Notes: generated by a model from the sequence alone, not told the origin. Shown: positions 44,137 through 55,623, counted from the first letter of the stretch. The stretch: DNA of 64,000 bases from Symsagittifera roscoffensis (GCF_963678635.1 NC_087068.1:3970001-4034000); one strand, 5' to 3'. Translations and numbers: made by a program.

Positions 44137-45936
44137 AAAAAGAAAAGGAATTTTTTGCGCTTCCGGCTTGATAAAATTGCTAACCATTAGACTTAAATTA
44201 AAGGTTGAGTCATACATTTGAGTGCAAGTCAAAAGAAGAACAAATTGTTCAAAATAGATTTACCAACGTTTTTTCTTCTTATGGAATAATATGACCAGCT
44301 TGGTTTCCGTAAAAGCAATTGCAAGATAAATATTTTTCTCATAAGCAAAGAAAACTACCAGTTTTCTTCTGATTTAACTTTTTTCTATTTATTTTGAAAT
44401 AAAATTCCAAAAAGAATATCAATACGGTTCACCCCAAAATTTTTGTAGAATTGATGTATTATTGGGATCCGTCTCATTAATACATCATTAAGGCAGTGAT
44501 TTATTGGAGCGGAAAATTGATTTAGCAATACCTTTTTCCAATTTTTGGAGTTTTTTAAAGCAAAAATCATACAGTTTTGACAGATTAGAAAATAAAAATG
44601 AAATATGCGAAAAAGATAAATTTGAGCTCTCATTCAACCAAAACGGCAAACAAAAGAATCCCAAATTCCTTGAAAAAAAATTAAAGGGTTTGGATCTTTT
44701 TTTTGTGAGGTGGAAACGCTTGTTATACATTTTTTTATGAACAAAAAAATTGTTCCACAAACAAATGGTAGAATTCTTATCAAAATTTGTTCGTCATAAA
44801 GTACAATGTTTAAATGTTTTCCAAACTATTCTCGAAACTGGGTGAAAAATTGGGAGGAAATTTCACACTATTTAGACTCAAATGTATCAACATTACGAGG
44901 CCAAACTGTGCACTGGATAGGCGCAAAATTTTTGTGTCTGTATGTGCCTGGGCTCCAAAGCCAATTCTTTAATCAAGTTAAAGCTTTGTCGGAAAAGAGA
45001 TGAAAGTCTTCAGAATTGTTAAATACTTGTCGGAAAAGAGCGAAAAAATTAGCAAAAATTATATCTTTCAGAATGAGTTCTGCTCAAAATTAAAAGAAGT
45101 CAAAAGACTTTTGGTATGCTTAAAAATCGTTTTGTAAAATGCGGGTTGAAAAAAAAAAAGGATTTTTTTCTCAGCATTTCCGGCCAAAACATTCTGTGAT
45201 ATTTGTGTTTTGTTTTTAGTTTATTTTTCTTATGGCATGATTTTTATCACAATAAAAGTGCTTTGGTTGATTAGACACATAAAATTAGTTTCATGAATTA
45301 GCTATAAGCTTCTCAACGTATTAATTCTGATCGTGAAAAACTACGTCTGCATTTGCTTTAAAACAGCATAGCAATCATTTACAATGATATAAACTGCCAG
45401 CTCTAAATACTTAATTTAAAAAACTCATACTCATTTCAACAAGAGTTATTTTTATCGGCCTCGACAAATCATAAGTTTTAATTTTTTGCTAAGTTATTAC
45501 GCCATACATTGTTCGAACATTTAACGAACAAAGATTTTTTTTTAAATCGTGAACTAGTCTCGAATAATACTTTGCTTGATTGAAAACATTGTTGCACCAT
45601 CATTCATCGCCGTTATTTTAACAAAACTGGATGAAGATAAATCTCTGATCTGTAATTGTCTCAAGAGTATATTACTCAATTGTTTCTCCCTAGAGCTTAC
45701 CGCAAAAGTTCAAATCATTATTTTTTCAAGTCGACTATTTTTTTGACAACTGGAACATAATATTAGTTACAATAATTGAGGTTTCTGCGATTCGCAGAGG
45801 ATAATTGAAAGACTATAAGGCCTGTCCAATCCTGTAGTCCGTTTCTGCTATTTGCCCACATTCCAGACTGAGTTGTTTTGTAGTGAAGCTGTATATTTTC
45901 GCGACTCAAGGCCGTTTATTTTGAGTCTAGTTTAAG
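44137..45936. other. Intergenic DNA upstream of the GTPase gene
   Basis: AT-rich. The open frames at 44385-44760 (both strands) are low-complexity Lys/Phe sequences that I do not credit. The GTPase promoter should lie near 45780-45930; no clear TATA box is visible beyond TGTATATTTTCG at about 45890. Confidence 0.4.
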
Positions 45937-46073
45937 ATGGATGGTGGTACTCTTCTGGTGGAGAAGATTAAGCTGGTGTTTGTGGGGGACGCGGGGGTGG
46001 GGAAGACTTGTTTGATCAAACGTCTGGTTGAGAACAGATTCGACCCCTACAGCGAACCCACCATGTACGACAG
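45937..46073 (+). other. GTPase exon 1
   Basis: The ATG at 45937 opens MDGGTLLVEKIKLVFVGDAG. It ends at CAG with donor GTGAGT, leaving a phase-2 codon (AG). A second ATG at 45941 is out of frame. Encodes the P-loop and switch I. Confidence 0.9.
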
Positions 46074-49000
46074 GTGAGTGTCCACACTGCTAACTTATTG
46101 TATACCTAACTATAATTAGTACCTTATCATAACTTATAAAAGTTAATTATTATTAACCGTAATTTGTAATTAGAGTACCTAATTAATGTTTACATATTTT
46201 GAAAACTCTGCGTTTTTGGGAAATTTTTTAATTTTCTTTTCAAAATCCTCACTGATTACTATTTCAAGACTTGTTCACCAGATCTTTTATTACGACCATA
46301 AAAGTATGTTTGGATCAATCATACGTTTTTTTTTCATTCACGTCATAAACAGTACAGTAGCTCAAAAAAGATTAAATTGTTTATCTATGTAGCGTTTTTT
46401 TTTATCAAAAAATTTGATCTGCATATAATAAAAGCAAACTTATGAAGAATTGGGAAGATATTTGAAAAATTCGGACCAACAAGTACTAGAAACTTGCAGT
46501 TCAAAGTCAATTCGACGCCACTCTAAAGCTTGAGTGTTCAAAAAATTAACCCTCGCAGCAAAGCATAAATCAAGCCAAAAAAGACAACAGAAAAAATTTA
46601 ACATTAGTTTTCCAAGGTTCAAACATTTTGGCAATCTAACCAAGATGATGAAGATTCTTGAAAAATTCATCAAAGACAGCACAAAATAAACACACATCAG
46701 AAATACCAATACTATTATCAAGGTTAAATTGAGGAAGATAGGAAAGTTAATTAAGGAAATTAATCATAATTGAGAATACCTGCACTCAGTAAAAAGAGAA
46801 AAAAATCGATTATATGAAAATTATAATTGTACTTTTAACAAATTATAATAATTAATAAGCGCCGATTTCAGATGTTTAAGCAATTTATAATCCATTATAA
46901 TGATAGCATTATAATAAAATATAATCAATTATACCTAATTGTAATTTTTCCGAAAATCTATAATCTCTTATAATCTATTGTAATAGTTTAGAATCTCTTT
47001 TTCAATCAACACATTGTCTTACAAAAAATCATAATGAGTTACAATTTAGCTTTTCTGCATGAAAAACCCCAAAAAATCAAATTAATTAAAATTTGAGCAC
47101 TAAGAAAAAAAACTACAGTTTATTTTAGTTCGGTTACCAACTGAAAAGCGCAGAAAACAAAACAAAATAAAACGGAATGAAGCGATGACGTTGGTTGATA
47201 AATAATGAGTTATAATCCATTATAATGGGTTATAATTCAATAACGTTTGAGAAAAATACTTCGATTATGATCCATTTGAATGATTTTTTTGCTTCGAAAG
47301 TTAGTAATATTATAATCCTTCTTTAATCGATTTTAATCATTTTTTTTGAAAATTATGGAGACTAACAAAAAAATATATTATAATCTATCTTTTTCTTTTT
47401 TTACTGAGCACGTATGATTTTCCAAATACTTTTAGAGCTAGGAATTTTAGGGGGATGGGGGCGGACGCCTTCTCGCACGGATTTGACCTCCTGCCCACCC
47501 AAAGCGTCCCACCTTTTTACTAATTTGAGATATCCATTTTTGGCTGATGGATCCATAAAATTTTCTTAAAATTTTTCTTAAAATTTCGGCGCTAATATAT
47601 ACTAATTTTGAGGGGGGAGCGCGCGACAAAAAAACGCAATTGTTTGCTCAAAATTTTCCAAAAAGTTTCTAAAAAAGTCTTTTTCGAACTTTTTTATTAA
47701 TTTTACCTGTGGCGCAGAAAATTTGGCCAAAATAGGGACTTTTTAGTGCTCTGGGAGAGCTCGAAAGATTACATCGGTTGACCTAAAAAAAATCCGACCC
47801 CCTCGAGAAAACCCTAGAACCTTCCCTGCTGAGAAAGGTTTAAAAGACACTTTGCGATCCTTGATTTTGTCTTCTAGATTTTGGGAATTATCCTGTACTG
47901 TATACAAATTTTTGATGTTCTTGAAATGATTTTACCAAGTTTTCCAATAAATTCTTCAATAATGGACAAAAATTGAGAAAAATTTCGGTGATTGGTTTTC
48001 AACGCTCAGCTGATCTATCAAATTGTAGTTCACTTGCAGTTCCTAAATACAGTCCAGTTGAATCTTCAACCCGGTAAAAACAGGGCCGTTTAGCAAAATA
48101 AGAGCTATCTCAGGACTATTTTTTTGAGCCGCTCGTAGAGATCTTTCCGGGCAAGCCAACTCTTTATAGCGCCAATGCCATTTGATAAATTATGTCACTT
48201 ATGTCAAAATCAACACTCGCGGAGGTAGAACTGCGTGCAGTCCGATGCATTGTCATGCCTCGTTTATTTTTTTCGAATCAAACAATAATCAATTAGCACT
48301 GCTTGTTGTTCTGAATTTCGAAGAAAGGGCTGGAATACTTGTTCTCGGTGTGTTTTTTTCTCCGGAAAGCTTTCGACTTTTTAATTAGCTGTTTTAAACG
48401 CTAAATTCTTCATTTTTGATTTTTTCACTCGTTATTTCAAGCTTTAATGTTTATTGATGCCACGAACTCAAAAAAAAACATAATTTTTTCCTGCTGCAGT
48501 TTTTTTTTAAGTTAAGTGGTTCCAAAATTTCAATTTGGTTAGTATAAGAAAGTTATTTAGAAACCTTCTAGATTTTTTTGGTCCGCATAAGAGGCGCTTC
48601 TTTTGAAATAAAAATTTCATCAATTCAATTGGTCATTTCAGAGCAAATTTTGAGTACTTGAAAAAACCAAAAAAAGACCCATTTTGGTGTTACATTTTGA
48701 ATCCAAACTTGCACTGATAATTCTGGTGAAATTCTAAGCAATTTTACTTCCATTCAATTTTTGTCTAATCTTTGAAAAACGCCTTTGAAGTTCATCCAAT
48801 CTTTCGTCCAATTTGAGAAAAACGTCTTTGAAGTTTTGCATTTTTGTAATCGTTTTATCTGTATAGTTTCAATCAGCACCATATAACGATTTTTTTTGTT
48901 TTTTTTCTTCAATTCTTTCATCACTTTTGCCACCCAAAACTTCTCCGTCATTTTTAAGGGCAGTAGAAAGATACAGCAGATTTTTCTTCATACGAGCAGT

Positions 49001-52000
49001 TAAGTTTTTTCTAATCGGTAAAACTAAAAGTAATTTAGAGCTTGTGTAGCTATTGAACTTTCTTTTCAGGTTTTCCAGCTGATTCGACTTTTTGGCAAAA
49101 AAACTTCGTTCTACCCACGAAAAAAAAACACGTTTTTATTGTGCTTTGTTTTTAAAATGAAGTAATCATTTTTACAGACTTATCTTCACTACAAGTCAAT
49201 TTATTTGCATGAACCAATCTTCCGAATGATTTTGATCTTGATCAGCACTTCGCCATGACTTGAGTGTTTTTCTATTTTGACTCGAAACAAAAGCTATGTT
49301 GAATTGTCTATGGCTGATATGTCTGGATATTTTGGCTCATTTGTTTTTGGCTGAGTTGAGTGAAATTGGATTTGTTGTTGCCTAGGTACACTCGGGTGAT
49401 CCAGTACAAGGGGAAGAGGTGTGAGTTGGTGATAGAGGACACAGCCGGACAGCAGGAGTATGCCAGACTGAGACCCATCCAGTACACAGATGCCAGTGTC
49501 ATCCTCGTCTGCTTCGCCCTCGCAAGCCCAAGCAGCCGATACGAAAACAGTCAGTCATCAACTTAATCTCTCAAAAAGGCCAACTTTCAACATCAGACAC
49601 TAATCGTGTAGTCAAAATTACGTCAGAGTTATGCAACAATTGCGTAACAGCAGTCGTAATAATCTGTTGTTATGTTGCAAAACAATACCAATTTTCAGCA
49701 TGTTGGAATGGCATTCTGACTTTCGGCTCATTGGTCGTTCGGCCTGTTGGTCTGAAAAGTCAAATAGAGTATCCCCATGCGAGAAGGATCTAATGCCCCC
49801 AAATATTAGCCTATCAGAATTGACAATTCAAAGAATCTGAAAAAAAAAATCTGGAAAATTTGGCAAATTTGTCAACTATTCGAAAGACGTTAATCGAACG
49901 GAAATTTTTGCTCAACCAGTCTTCTGTCAGAATATGCCAGAACAGTAGAACCTATTATAATATCAAATTAACTTTAAAGGATCAGTTTGAAATGAAAGAA
50001 TCTGCCTTGCTTCGTTGCAAAGAGACGTTTTCATTCTTTTTGCACTAGATACGAAAACGTTTAGGCGGTGGGGGGGGGGGGGGGGGGATTGGGTGGAAGG
50101 CACCCATTTGGTTTAGTCTTCCCATTTGGTTTTGTAATAAATGCTTTGGCCAATCTACCCTACTGTTTTTCCAAAACTGCTTTTGGTGCTAAAAAACTGA
50201 AAGCTCCTAAAAAACTGAAAGCTCCACTTGCTGAGCTCCTACATTCGTCCATGATTGAATACGCTTTAAAAACTAAAAAAAAAACAATGACTTGTTTTTG
50301 CTACAAATGAGTTGTCGCTAAAACTTTGGGAAATTCATAAGGAAACCTAAACAAAAGAAGGGGCGGAATGGTCAACACATTTTTTGTATCCAACCTCGAG
50401 AACATTTTGGATTCACTACTGAAAAAAAGAGAGGCTCTTTTCCAGTTCCCCCCCTTGTTAAATTACAAAACAGAGATATTCAAAGATTGTTCACACGGCA
50501 ATTTGCATGTTAGAAATGTTATGAAAATTTGTTCAGCTGTTCACGCTGACACGTTTTAAAGAGAGTTTTTTTTTTCAGTTAAACTGGTCAGTTCTTCGCG
50601 TCTATCTAGCAAGTTCTATAGTGAACCCTCGAGGCAAGCAACCAAAAACAAACTGATGCAAAGCTGCATCCAACAAGCAGCCACGGAAACCTTCTCAAAC
50701 GTGCAATCTTACTGGATTCCAGAAGTCAACCACTTTTTAACCACAGCCCACAAAAAGGTCTCAGAACTAAACCAATTCAAGCAGGCAGATCTCGAGATCA
50801 CAAAACATTTATATCATGTTATATATAATTATAACATTACACTACAACTCGAAATAAACGACAGTCGAAAAAGAAAAATACTGACCGCCACAATCGACCC
50901 AATGCGTTGTGTGCTTCATTAGAACGAAGGGCGTTAAATTAGTCTTAGGTTGCACTTATTTCTGAGTTGACGATTCCCTAAAATTTTGCGAGCTGCCACT
51001 GTTGCGAGGAGTTGTCGCGGTACCATCCAGCACGACTAGCCGGGTGCAGTTCTGTCATCATCACAGAACTTTTTGTTACATTAATCGGCGGCACTGAGGC
51101 GTTTTTTTCTTTTTATTTTATCCTAGCCTTAAATGAAAGGTAATTGTTTTAATATGATACGACTCCTGGGCGGATTAAATGGGCGAAGGGTGATTTGACC
51201 CCCTGCCGACCCAAAGGGTCCCCCCTTTGTACTATTTTGAGATATCCATATTTGGTGACGGACCCTGAAAATTTTCCTAGAGCGCCAATTTATACTAATT
51301 TTGAGGGGGGAGCGCGCACCAAAAACACGCAATTTTTTTAGTAAAAATTTTCTAAAAAGTGCCTAAAAACGCTTTTTGGCCTGTTTTTCAAAATTGTGCC
51401 TGCGGCGCAGAAATTTGACCAAAACAGGGTCTTTTTAGTGCTTTGGGAGAGCTAGGAAAATCAATTTGGTCGATCTAAAAAAAAGGTCGACAAAATTTTC
51501 AAAAATTTTTGATAATCGCCCCCCCCCCCCCCTCGAGAAAATCCTAGATCCGCCCCTGATACGACTCAAGTTCCCTCAATATGTCTTTTTGGTAAATAGT
51601 TGCGCGTAGAAAAAGGTTACTAGGTGCAAATCTTACGTAGTTCAAACACAAACATGGAAGTTTGCTGTTAAAAGTTAATCAGAATTGAAAAGAAAATCTC
51701 TAAAATTGTAAAGAAAATGTTTCCTTTATAGTTTTAGAGATTTCCTTTTCAGTTTTGTTTATTTGCAACTACAAACTTCTATGTTTAAGTTTCAGCAACG
51801 TAGTATTTGCACCTAGTAACCTTTTTTCTAAAGTATTTGCAATGCTAATTCAACCCGGGAGCTCTTCCAAATCAAAATACAAAAATCGCATGCATGAAAC
51901 CAAAGCTGAACACACAAGTAGTCAGTTAGTGTGCAAAAATCGCAGAATGACCCGATCCGCACAGGAGTTTTGGTGGAAAATAATCTATTATAATGGACTA

Positions 52001-53765
52001 TCTCGCCAAAAAAACCCATCCAACCCTGAAAATGGATTTTTGATGGATTATAATAGATTATATTCAATATTTTAAAATCCATTATAATCGATTGTTTTGA
52101 CAATATAATCGATTTTTTAGGCCACAAAAATCCATGAAAATTGACCCACTCCCTACCGCACCCACTCCAAGTTTACCATCCCACCCCTAATTTATTCCTC
52201 CTTATTTTACCCACCACAACCACCCCCCCGCCCCTGTTTAACCCCACTACTTGAGCGTCCAGGTGTATATACACAGTCCAGGTACCTGCAACCCCCCCCC
52301 CCCCACACACACACACACGGCGGCGGTGGCCTAAACAGGAGGGGGGGGGGGGAAGAGGTTGTTGTTAGAAGTTGTGATGGATCACTTTATGTGTGTCCCA
52401 GGAGTAGTGGGTGGGGGAGGGGGCGTAGTGGGCAAATAGTAATTTTTTACGCTGCCGACGATTGTGAAAAATAACTGTTAAATAAAATGTTAAACTGTCA
52501 AATTGCAAAAGTAGAGAAATTTAAATGTATAAAAACTTATTTGAAAAACTTAAGTTTATGAAACGTAATCTGTGGCAACTGCTCTAAACTGGAAGTGAGA
52601 TAACTTGCAAAATTTACAAAATTCACAAACACCTCTAAAAATCCATTATAATCGATTATAATCTATTATAATGGATTATATTGACATAAAAATATTATGA
52701 TTAAAATGCATTTATAATGGATTCTAATCGATTACTTTTGTAATTTTATGGATTTTACTGACTATAAAATGACAATATAATCCATTTTTATCCATGAAAC
52801 TCCAGTGCGGGGATGACGGTTTTTAAGGCACAGCTTAAAGCGGCCAGCGAACGTTAAAACATTTCAGGCCTACGTTTTGGGTTAGCTTAGGGGGTGCTTG
52901 CATCAGATTTCTTGAATTGGGGTTAAATTAGAAACAAGGTTAAATTACAGCGGTAAAATCGAAATATGCGTTTAGTCAGCCCCTTACGCAATCCACTCTC
53001 TTGCGCCGCTAATCGTGAATGGTATAAAGAGCTGAAACATGTGAACATTCGTAGAAACCCGTGAACGGACCTTTAGATTCCATGATGATCCCCCAGGCAG
53101 TAAAGTTTTCGGCGTGGTTTGTAAATTCATTTTAGTAACTACTCACAATGGAACTGCCCGAATTGTTTTTAGTATTATGTAGTTATGAGCAATTGCGCAA
53201 AAACCGCCAAATGGGCACCAAATCGTCTAAAGCGCTTTCTGGAAAATTAAATACAAACAACGCTTCTGCTCGTTAAATCTAAAAATTATTCATTCGAAAT
53301 ATTAAGGTTCGAATTTTTTTAGTTTTTAATACAAACTTTAAATGCCATTTTACATTTTGAAATCTTTTAAAAAAGGAGATAGATGAGATGCGTGGATGTT
53401 TTGAAGTAAAATGCTTGAAGCAAACTAAAAAGAATTATAAAAATGTTATAAATTATCAAATTTGAGAAAGTTCCGAGGACACTTTTTAGTCGTAAACAAA
53501 ATGCCTGCTTGAATTCGCCACTCTTAAGGTACTACTGGGAACCAAAAGTGACCTTAGAATCCACGGGCTTCCAGAGGGAACCTTCATAACCCACAAAGAG
53601 GGATCCAGTTTGGCTAAAAAGTGCAATTGTGCCAGATACGTGGAGTGCTCTGCTAGTTCCGGGTATAATGTGAACCACGTGTTGAACACTGCTATCGAGC
53701 TGCATTTCAACGAAAAACATAAACCTTCACGAAGGAGACCTAGACACTTTTGTCGATTCTTATAG
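45937..53765 (+). CDS. Rho-like small GTPase, four exons, CAAX box
   Basis: A membrane-anchored molecular switch. Exons 45937-46073, 49386-49549, 50681-50757 (or from 50579) and 53529-53765 join in frame and give 204 residues, the usual Rho length (238 with the longer exon 3). G1 is GDAGVGKT (residues 17-24), switch I Thr42 in PTMYDRY, G3 DTAGQQEYARLRP (64-76), G4 TKSD (131-134) and G5 ECSA (165-168). DTAGQ-EY and WIPEV (112-116) are Rho-specific. The tail RRRPRHFCRFL has a polybasic stretch and a CaaL box (Cys201), predicting geranylgeranylation. The position equivalent to Gly12 of Rac/Ras is Ala19, while Gln61 (Gln68 here) is kept. Between G4 and G5 it is about 13 residues shorter than typical Rho proteins, so the insert helix seems to be absent. 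The exons are GC-richer than their surroundings. Confidence 0.88.
46074..46782. other. Intron 1, 5' part, no feature
   Basis: AT-rich intronic sequence between the exon 1 donor and the first MITE. Nothing recognised. Confidence 0.5.
46783..47409. mobile_element. MITE in GTPase intron 1, CTCAGTAAAAA termini
   Basis: The left end CACTCAGTAAAAAGAG and the reverse complement of the right end (GCTCAGTAAAAAAGAA) form an inverted repeat. The interior is AT-rich and full of TTATAATCCATTATAATGG words. It has no coding capacity. No clear target duplication. Confidence 0.55.
47430..47828. mobile_element. hAT-type MITE in GTPase intron 1 (degenerate copy)
   Basis: Shares with 51165-51558 the blocks TTTGACC-CCTGCC-ACCCAAAG, GAGATATCCAT-TTTGG, AATTTTGAGGGGGGAGCGCG, TGCGGCGCAGAAA-like and the right end CCTAGAACCTTCCCTG. 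The left end is mutated and no target duplication can be seen. Confidence 0.65.
47829..49385. other. Intron 1, 3' part, no gene
   Basis: AT-rich. The open frames (48182-48388, 48754-48951) lack motifs. Ends at the exon 2 acceptor. Confidence 0.5.
49386..49549 (+). other. GTPase exon 2
   Basis: Acceptor TTGTTGCCTAG, donor GTCAGT. The first base completes Arg46. Encodes YTRVIQYKGKRCELVIEDTA through VCFALASPSSRYEN. Ends in phase 1. Confidence 0.9.
49550..50680. other. Intron 2, no gene
   Basis: Contains a G-run at about 50068-50087 and short open frames without motifs. The strong T-tract plus CAG at 50566-50578 is the alternative exon 3 acceptor. Confidence 0.5.
50681..50757 (+). other. GTPase exon 3
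   Basis: Encodes TETFSNVQSYWIPEVNHFLT and TAHKK. It ends at AAG with donor GTCTCA in phase 0. The acceptor at 50680 (CAAGCAG) gives a family-typical length. The alternative acceptor at 50578 (T-rich tract then CAG) has a better pyrimidine tract, keeps the frame and would add 34 residues. Which is used cannot be decided here. Confidence 0.75.
50758..51156. other. Intron 3, 5' part, no feature
   Basis: The open frame of exon 3 runs on to a stop at 50922, but the family alignment ends at HKK (50757), so the rest is read as intron. Nothing else recognised. Confidence 0.5.
51165..51558. mobile_element. hAT MITE in intron 3, 394 bp, TSD ATACGACT
   Basis: Flanked by ATACGACT at 51157-51164 and 51559-51566. 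Termini CCTGGGCGGATT and (reverse complement of right) CAGGGGCGGATCTAGG. Subterminal words (ATTTGACCC, CCAAAGG-TCCCCC-TTTG) match the hAT element at 21815, so that family probably mobilised it. No coding capacity. Confidence 0.9.
51957..52810. mobile_element. AT-ended, C-rich-core repeat element in intron 3, 854 bp
   Basis: Inverted termini CCGCACAGGAGTTT and CCGCACTGGAGTTT (reverse complement of the right end). Subterminal ATTATAATCGATTA words occur on both sides, with a C-rich then G-rich core (52140-52430) between. The right half matches 20212-20755 and 21283-21814 in reverse. No ORF and no clear target duplication. Confidence 0.7.
52811..53528. other. Intron 3, 3' part, no gene
   Basis: No repeat or gene recognised. 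Ends at the exon 4 acceptor. Confidence 0.5.
53529..53765 (+). other. GTPase exon 4 with CAAX end
   Basis: After acceptor CTCTTAAG, encodes VLLGTKSDLRIHGLPEGTFI through SLAKKCNCARYVECSASSGY to RRRPRHFCRFL, ending at TAG 53763-53765. Previous open frames on the opposite strand here are shadows. Confidence 0.9.
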
Positions 53766-53828
53766 TTCAAACTTTCAAAACATCAAATTTTCAAAAAGAC
53801 GAGAAAAAAGTCAAATTATAAAAACAAG

Positions 53829-53834
53829 AATAAA
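53829..53834 (+). terminator. Candidate polyadenylation signal of the GTPase gene
   Basis: AATAAA 64 bp after the stop codon. Position fits, but the stretch is AT-rich so chance matches are common. Confidence 0.4.
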
Positions 53835-55303
53835 AAAACTGGCCAAACTGTGAGTTTTATAAAAACTTACACACCTTATCTTTTAGTTTTTTGCTCTTTT
53901 ATTCTTGAAAAGTTAATCTTCAATGCTTTAAAATTAAATTTAGTTCTTCTAGTTAATATTTATAGATCACATTATTTTTTAGTTTTATTTCTTATTAGAT
54001 GAAAGGCTCACACTTGGAATGGGTTTGTTGAACAACAAACGTTAAATGTTTCTGATAAATGCTTTCGATGAAAAAAATTAAATCGACTTGATTCTGTTGT
54101 CCCCAAAATTGATGCCAATAGATTATAATCAACTATATTGGAATATAATCATTTTTTATGTAAATTTTTCAGAAAGTTCACAATTCTAAACGGTACTTTC
54201 TAAAGATAACAGTTGCTTTTGGCTTGAGACTTAACATCAAATAAAGCGAGGTTTACTTTAGCTTAGAAAAAACTTGTTTTACTTTCAATTTTTGACTTGC
54301 AACTTTCTGTTTCTCATGATTTTTTTCTCATTTTTTGCTAATTTTTATTTACTCAAAAAAGCTAATCCACTTTAGTTTGAACAACTCGCATAATGGTTAT
54401 TGTCTTACATTAACCCGTATTCACCAAAAATGCTAATCATAAAAAAGTTTTATGGGGAAAAGGTCCAACCATAAAATTTTCTTTCATGGAAAAATGCTAG
54501 CCATACACTTTTCATGCATTTCCACTAGTACAGAAAATTGCATGAAAGGTCTTTGATTAGTGATTTTTCATATATGGAAATTGTCAGACTAGCACTTTTC
54601 TTTAAACTAAAAAATTTTGAACTTTTACGTTTTTCTTTTTCTCAAAATTTTTTGGTGGTTTTCGTAACTGAACAGAAGTGAAAAAAACCTTCTTTACTCA
54701 AAGTAAAGTGACCAAAGGTTTGACCGTTTTGCCTTAAAAAAGCATTGCTTATAGCCTGAAAAGTCTTTATTCAGTCTTACATTGATAAACTAAAGAAAGT
54801 ATCAAACTTTTAACTTTTAGCAAACATTTTCAACGATGCTTACTTTTAAAAGTTGAATTTTTAAATTATCAGACATTGATCAAGGCATACATACAAATGC
54901 CATAAAAAAGAGTTTTTAGCGTTTTTGAAATAAGTTAATTACCAAAAAGAAGAAACTCAATGTTAGTGCACTCAAGACTTAGTTCGATTTGTGGCTGAAA
55001 AAAAAACAAAATTTTTTTTGGAGAATTCCAAAATAACTAGGAAAATTTTTTGCATACATGAAAATTGTTGGAATCGCATTTTTTCACACTTTTTTTATTT
55101 AGGACAATACACCAAAACTTATGCCAAAGCAAAAAAAAGCTCTTCGAAAGTTCGATGGCACCCTTTTCGCAAAATGTATGATATTTTTATGATTGGAACC
55201 TGATCTAAACTACATTTTATGATTGGATAAATTAGATATTTTACCAATGTAAAGTATTTAATATTAACCAATCATGATCCATCTAACTAACAACCCACTT
55301 ATT
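53835..55303. other. Intergenic DNA between GTPase gene and LTR element
   Basis: AT-rich with no supported gene. TAATC/ATTATAATC words at 54118-54150 resemble the subterminal repeats seen elsewhere but have no termini. The open frame at 54991-55203 is Lys-rich and unassigned. Confidence 0.4.
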
Positions 55304-55603
55304 TGTAAGTGCTGAAGTTACTTGTAATTTCAGCACCAGAGAGATTTGAATTTAACTTAGAAATTAGTTGGACTCTCCCGAGCACTTCAGCAGCCGCAAT
55401 AAACCAGTATACCCTAGATCTATTGAGCCTAGCAGAGACTAGTTAAACAACCTGAGACTAGATAGTATAAGAGTAAGATTAGGATCGGTATTAGACTAAG
55501 AAGTTGCACGAATCTATCCGGCCGAAAATAAGATAGCGTGACGAGCAGACGGTGTACCCTATCCGAAATTACTCTATGAGTTAACCAACTCGGTCATAAC
55601 TCA
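55304..55603 (+). repeat. Candidate 5' LTR
   Basis: Starts TGTAAGTGCTGAAG and ends CATAACTCA, giving the TG...CA ends of an LTR, with an AATAAA at 55398-55403. The boundary is chosen from the TG/CA ends and the primer-binding-site position. The 3' partner is not in the window. Confidence 0.55.
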
Positions 55604-55605
55604 TC

Positions 55606-55623
55606 TGGTGCGACCATAAGTCT
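55606..55623 (+). other. Candidate primer-binding site
   Basis: TGGTGCGACCATAAGTCT begins two bases after the LTR. TGG is the complement of the tRNA CCA end. Read in reverse complement with the following bases, it includes a TTCGA near the distance expected of a tRNA T-loop. The tRNA species is not identified. Confidence 0.5.

Noticed and set aside
44385-44760. Lys/Phe-rich ORFs on both strands
   Set aside because: Low-complexity AT-rich DNA, no homologous copy in the window and no motif.
50758-50922. Extension of GTPase exon 3 to the stop at 50922
   Set aside because: Homology to Rho proteins stops at HKK, and the donor AAG/GTCTCA joins in phase to LLGTKSD in exon 4.
53486-53770. Two minus-strand ORFs over the last GTPase exon
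   Set aside because: The plus strand encodes TKSDLR, ECSA and a CAAX box; the minus frames are shadows.
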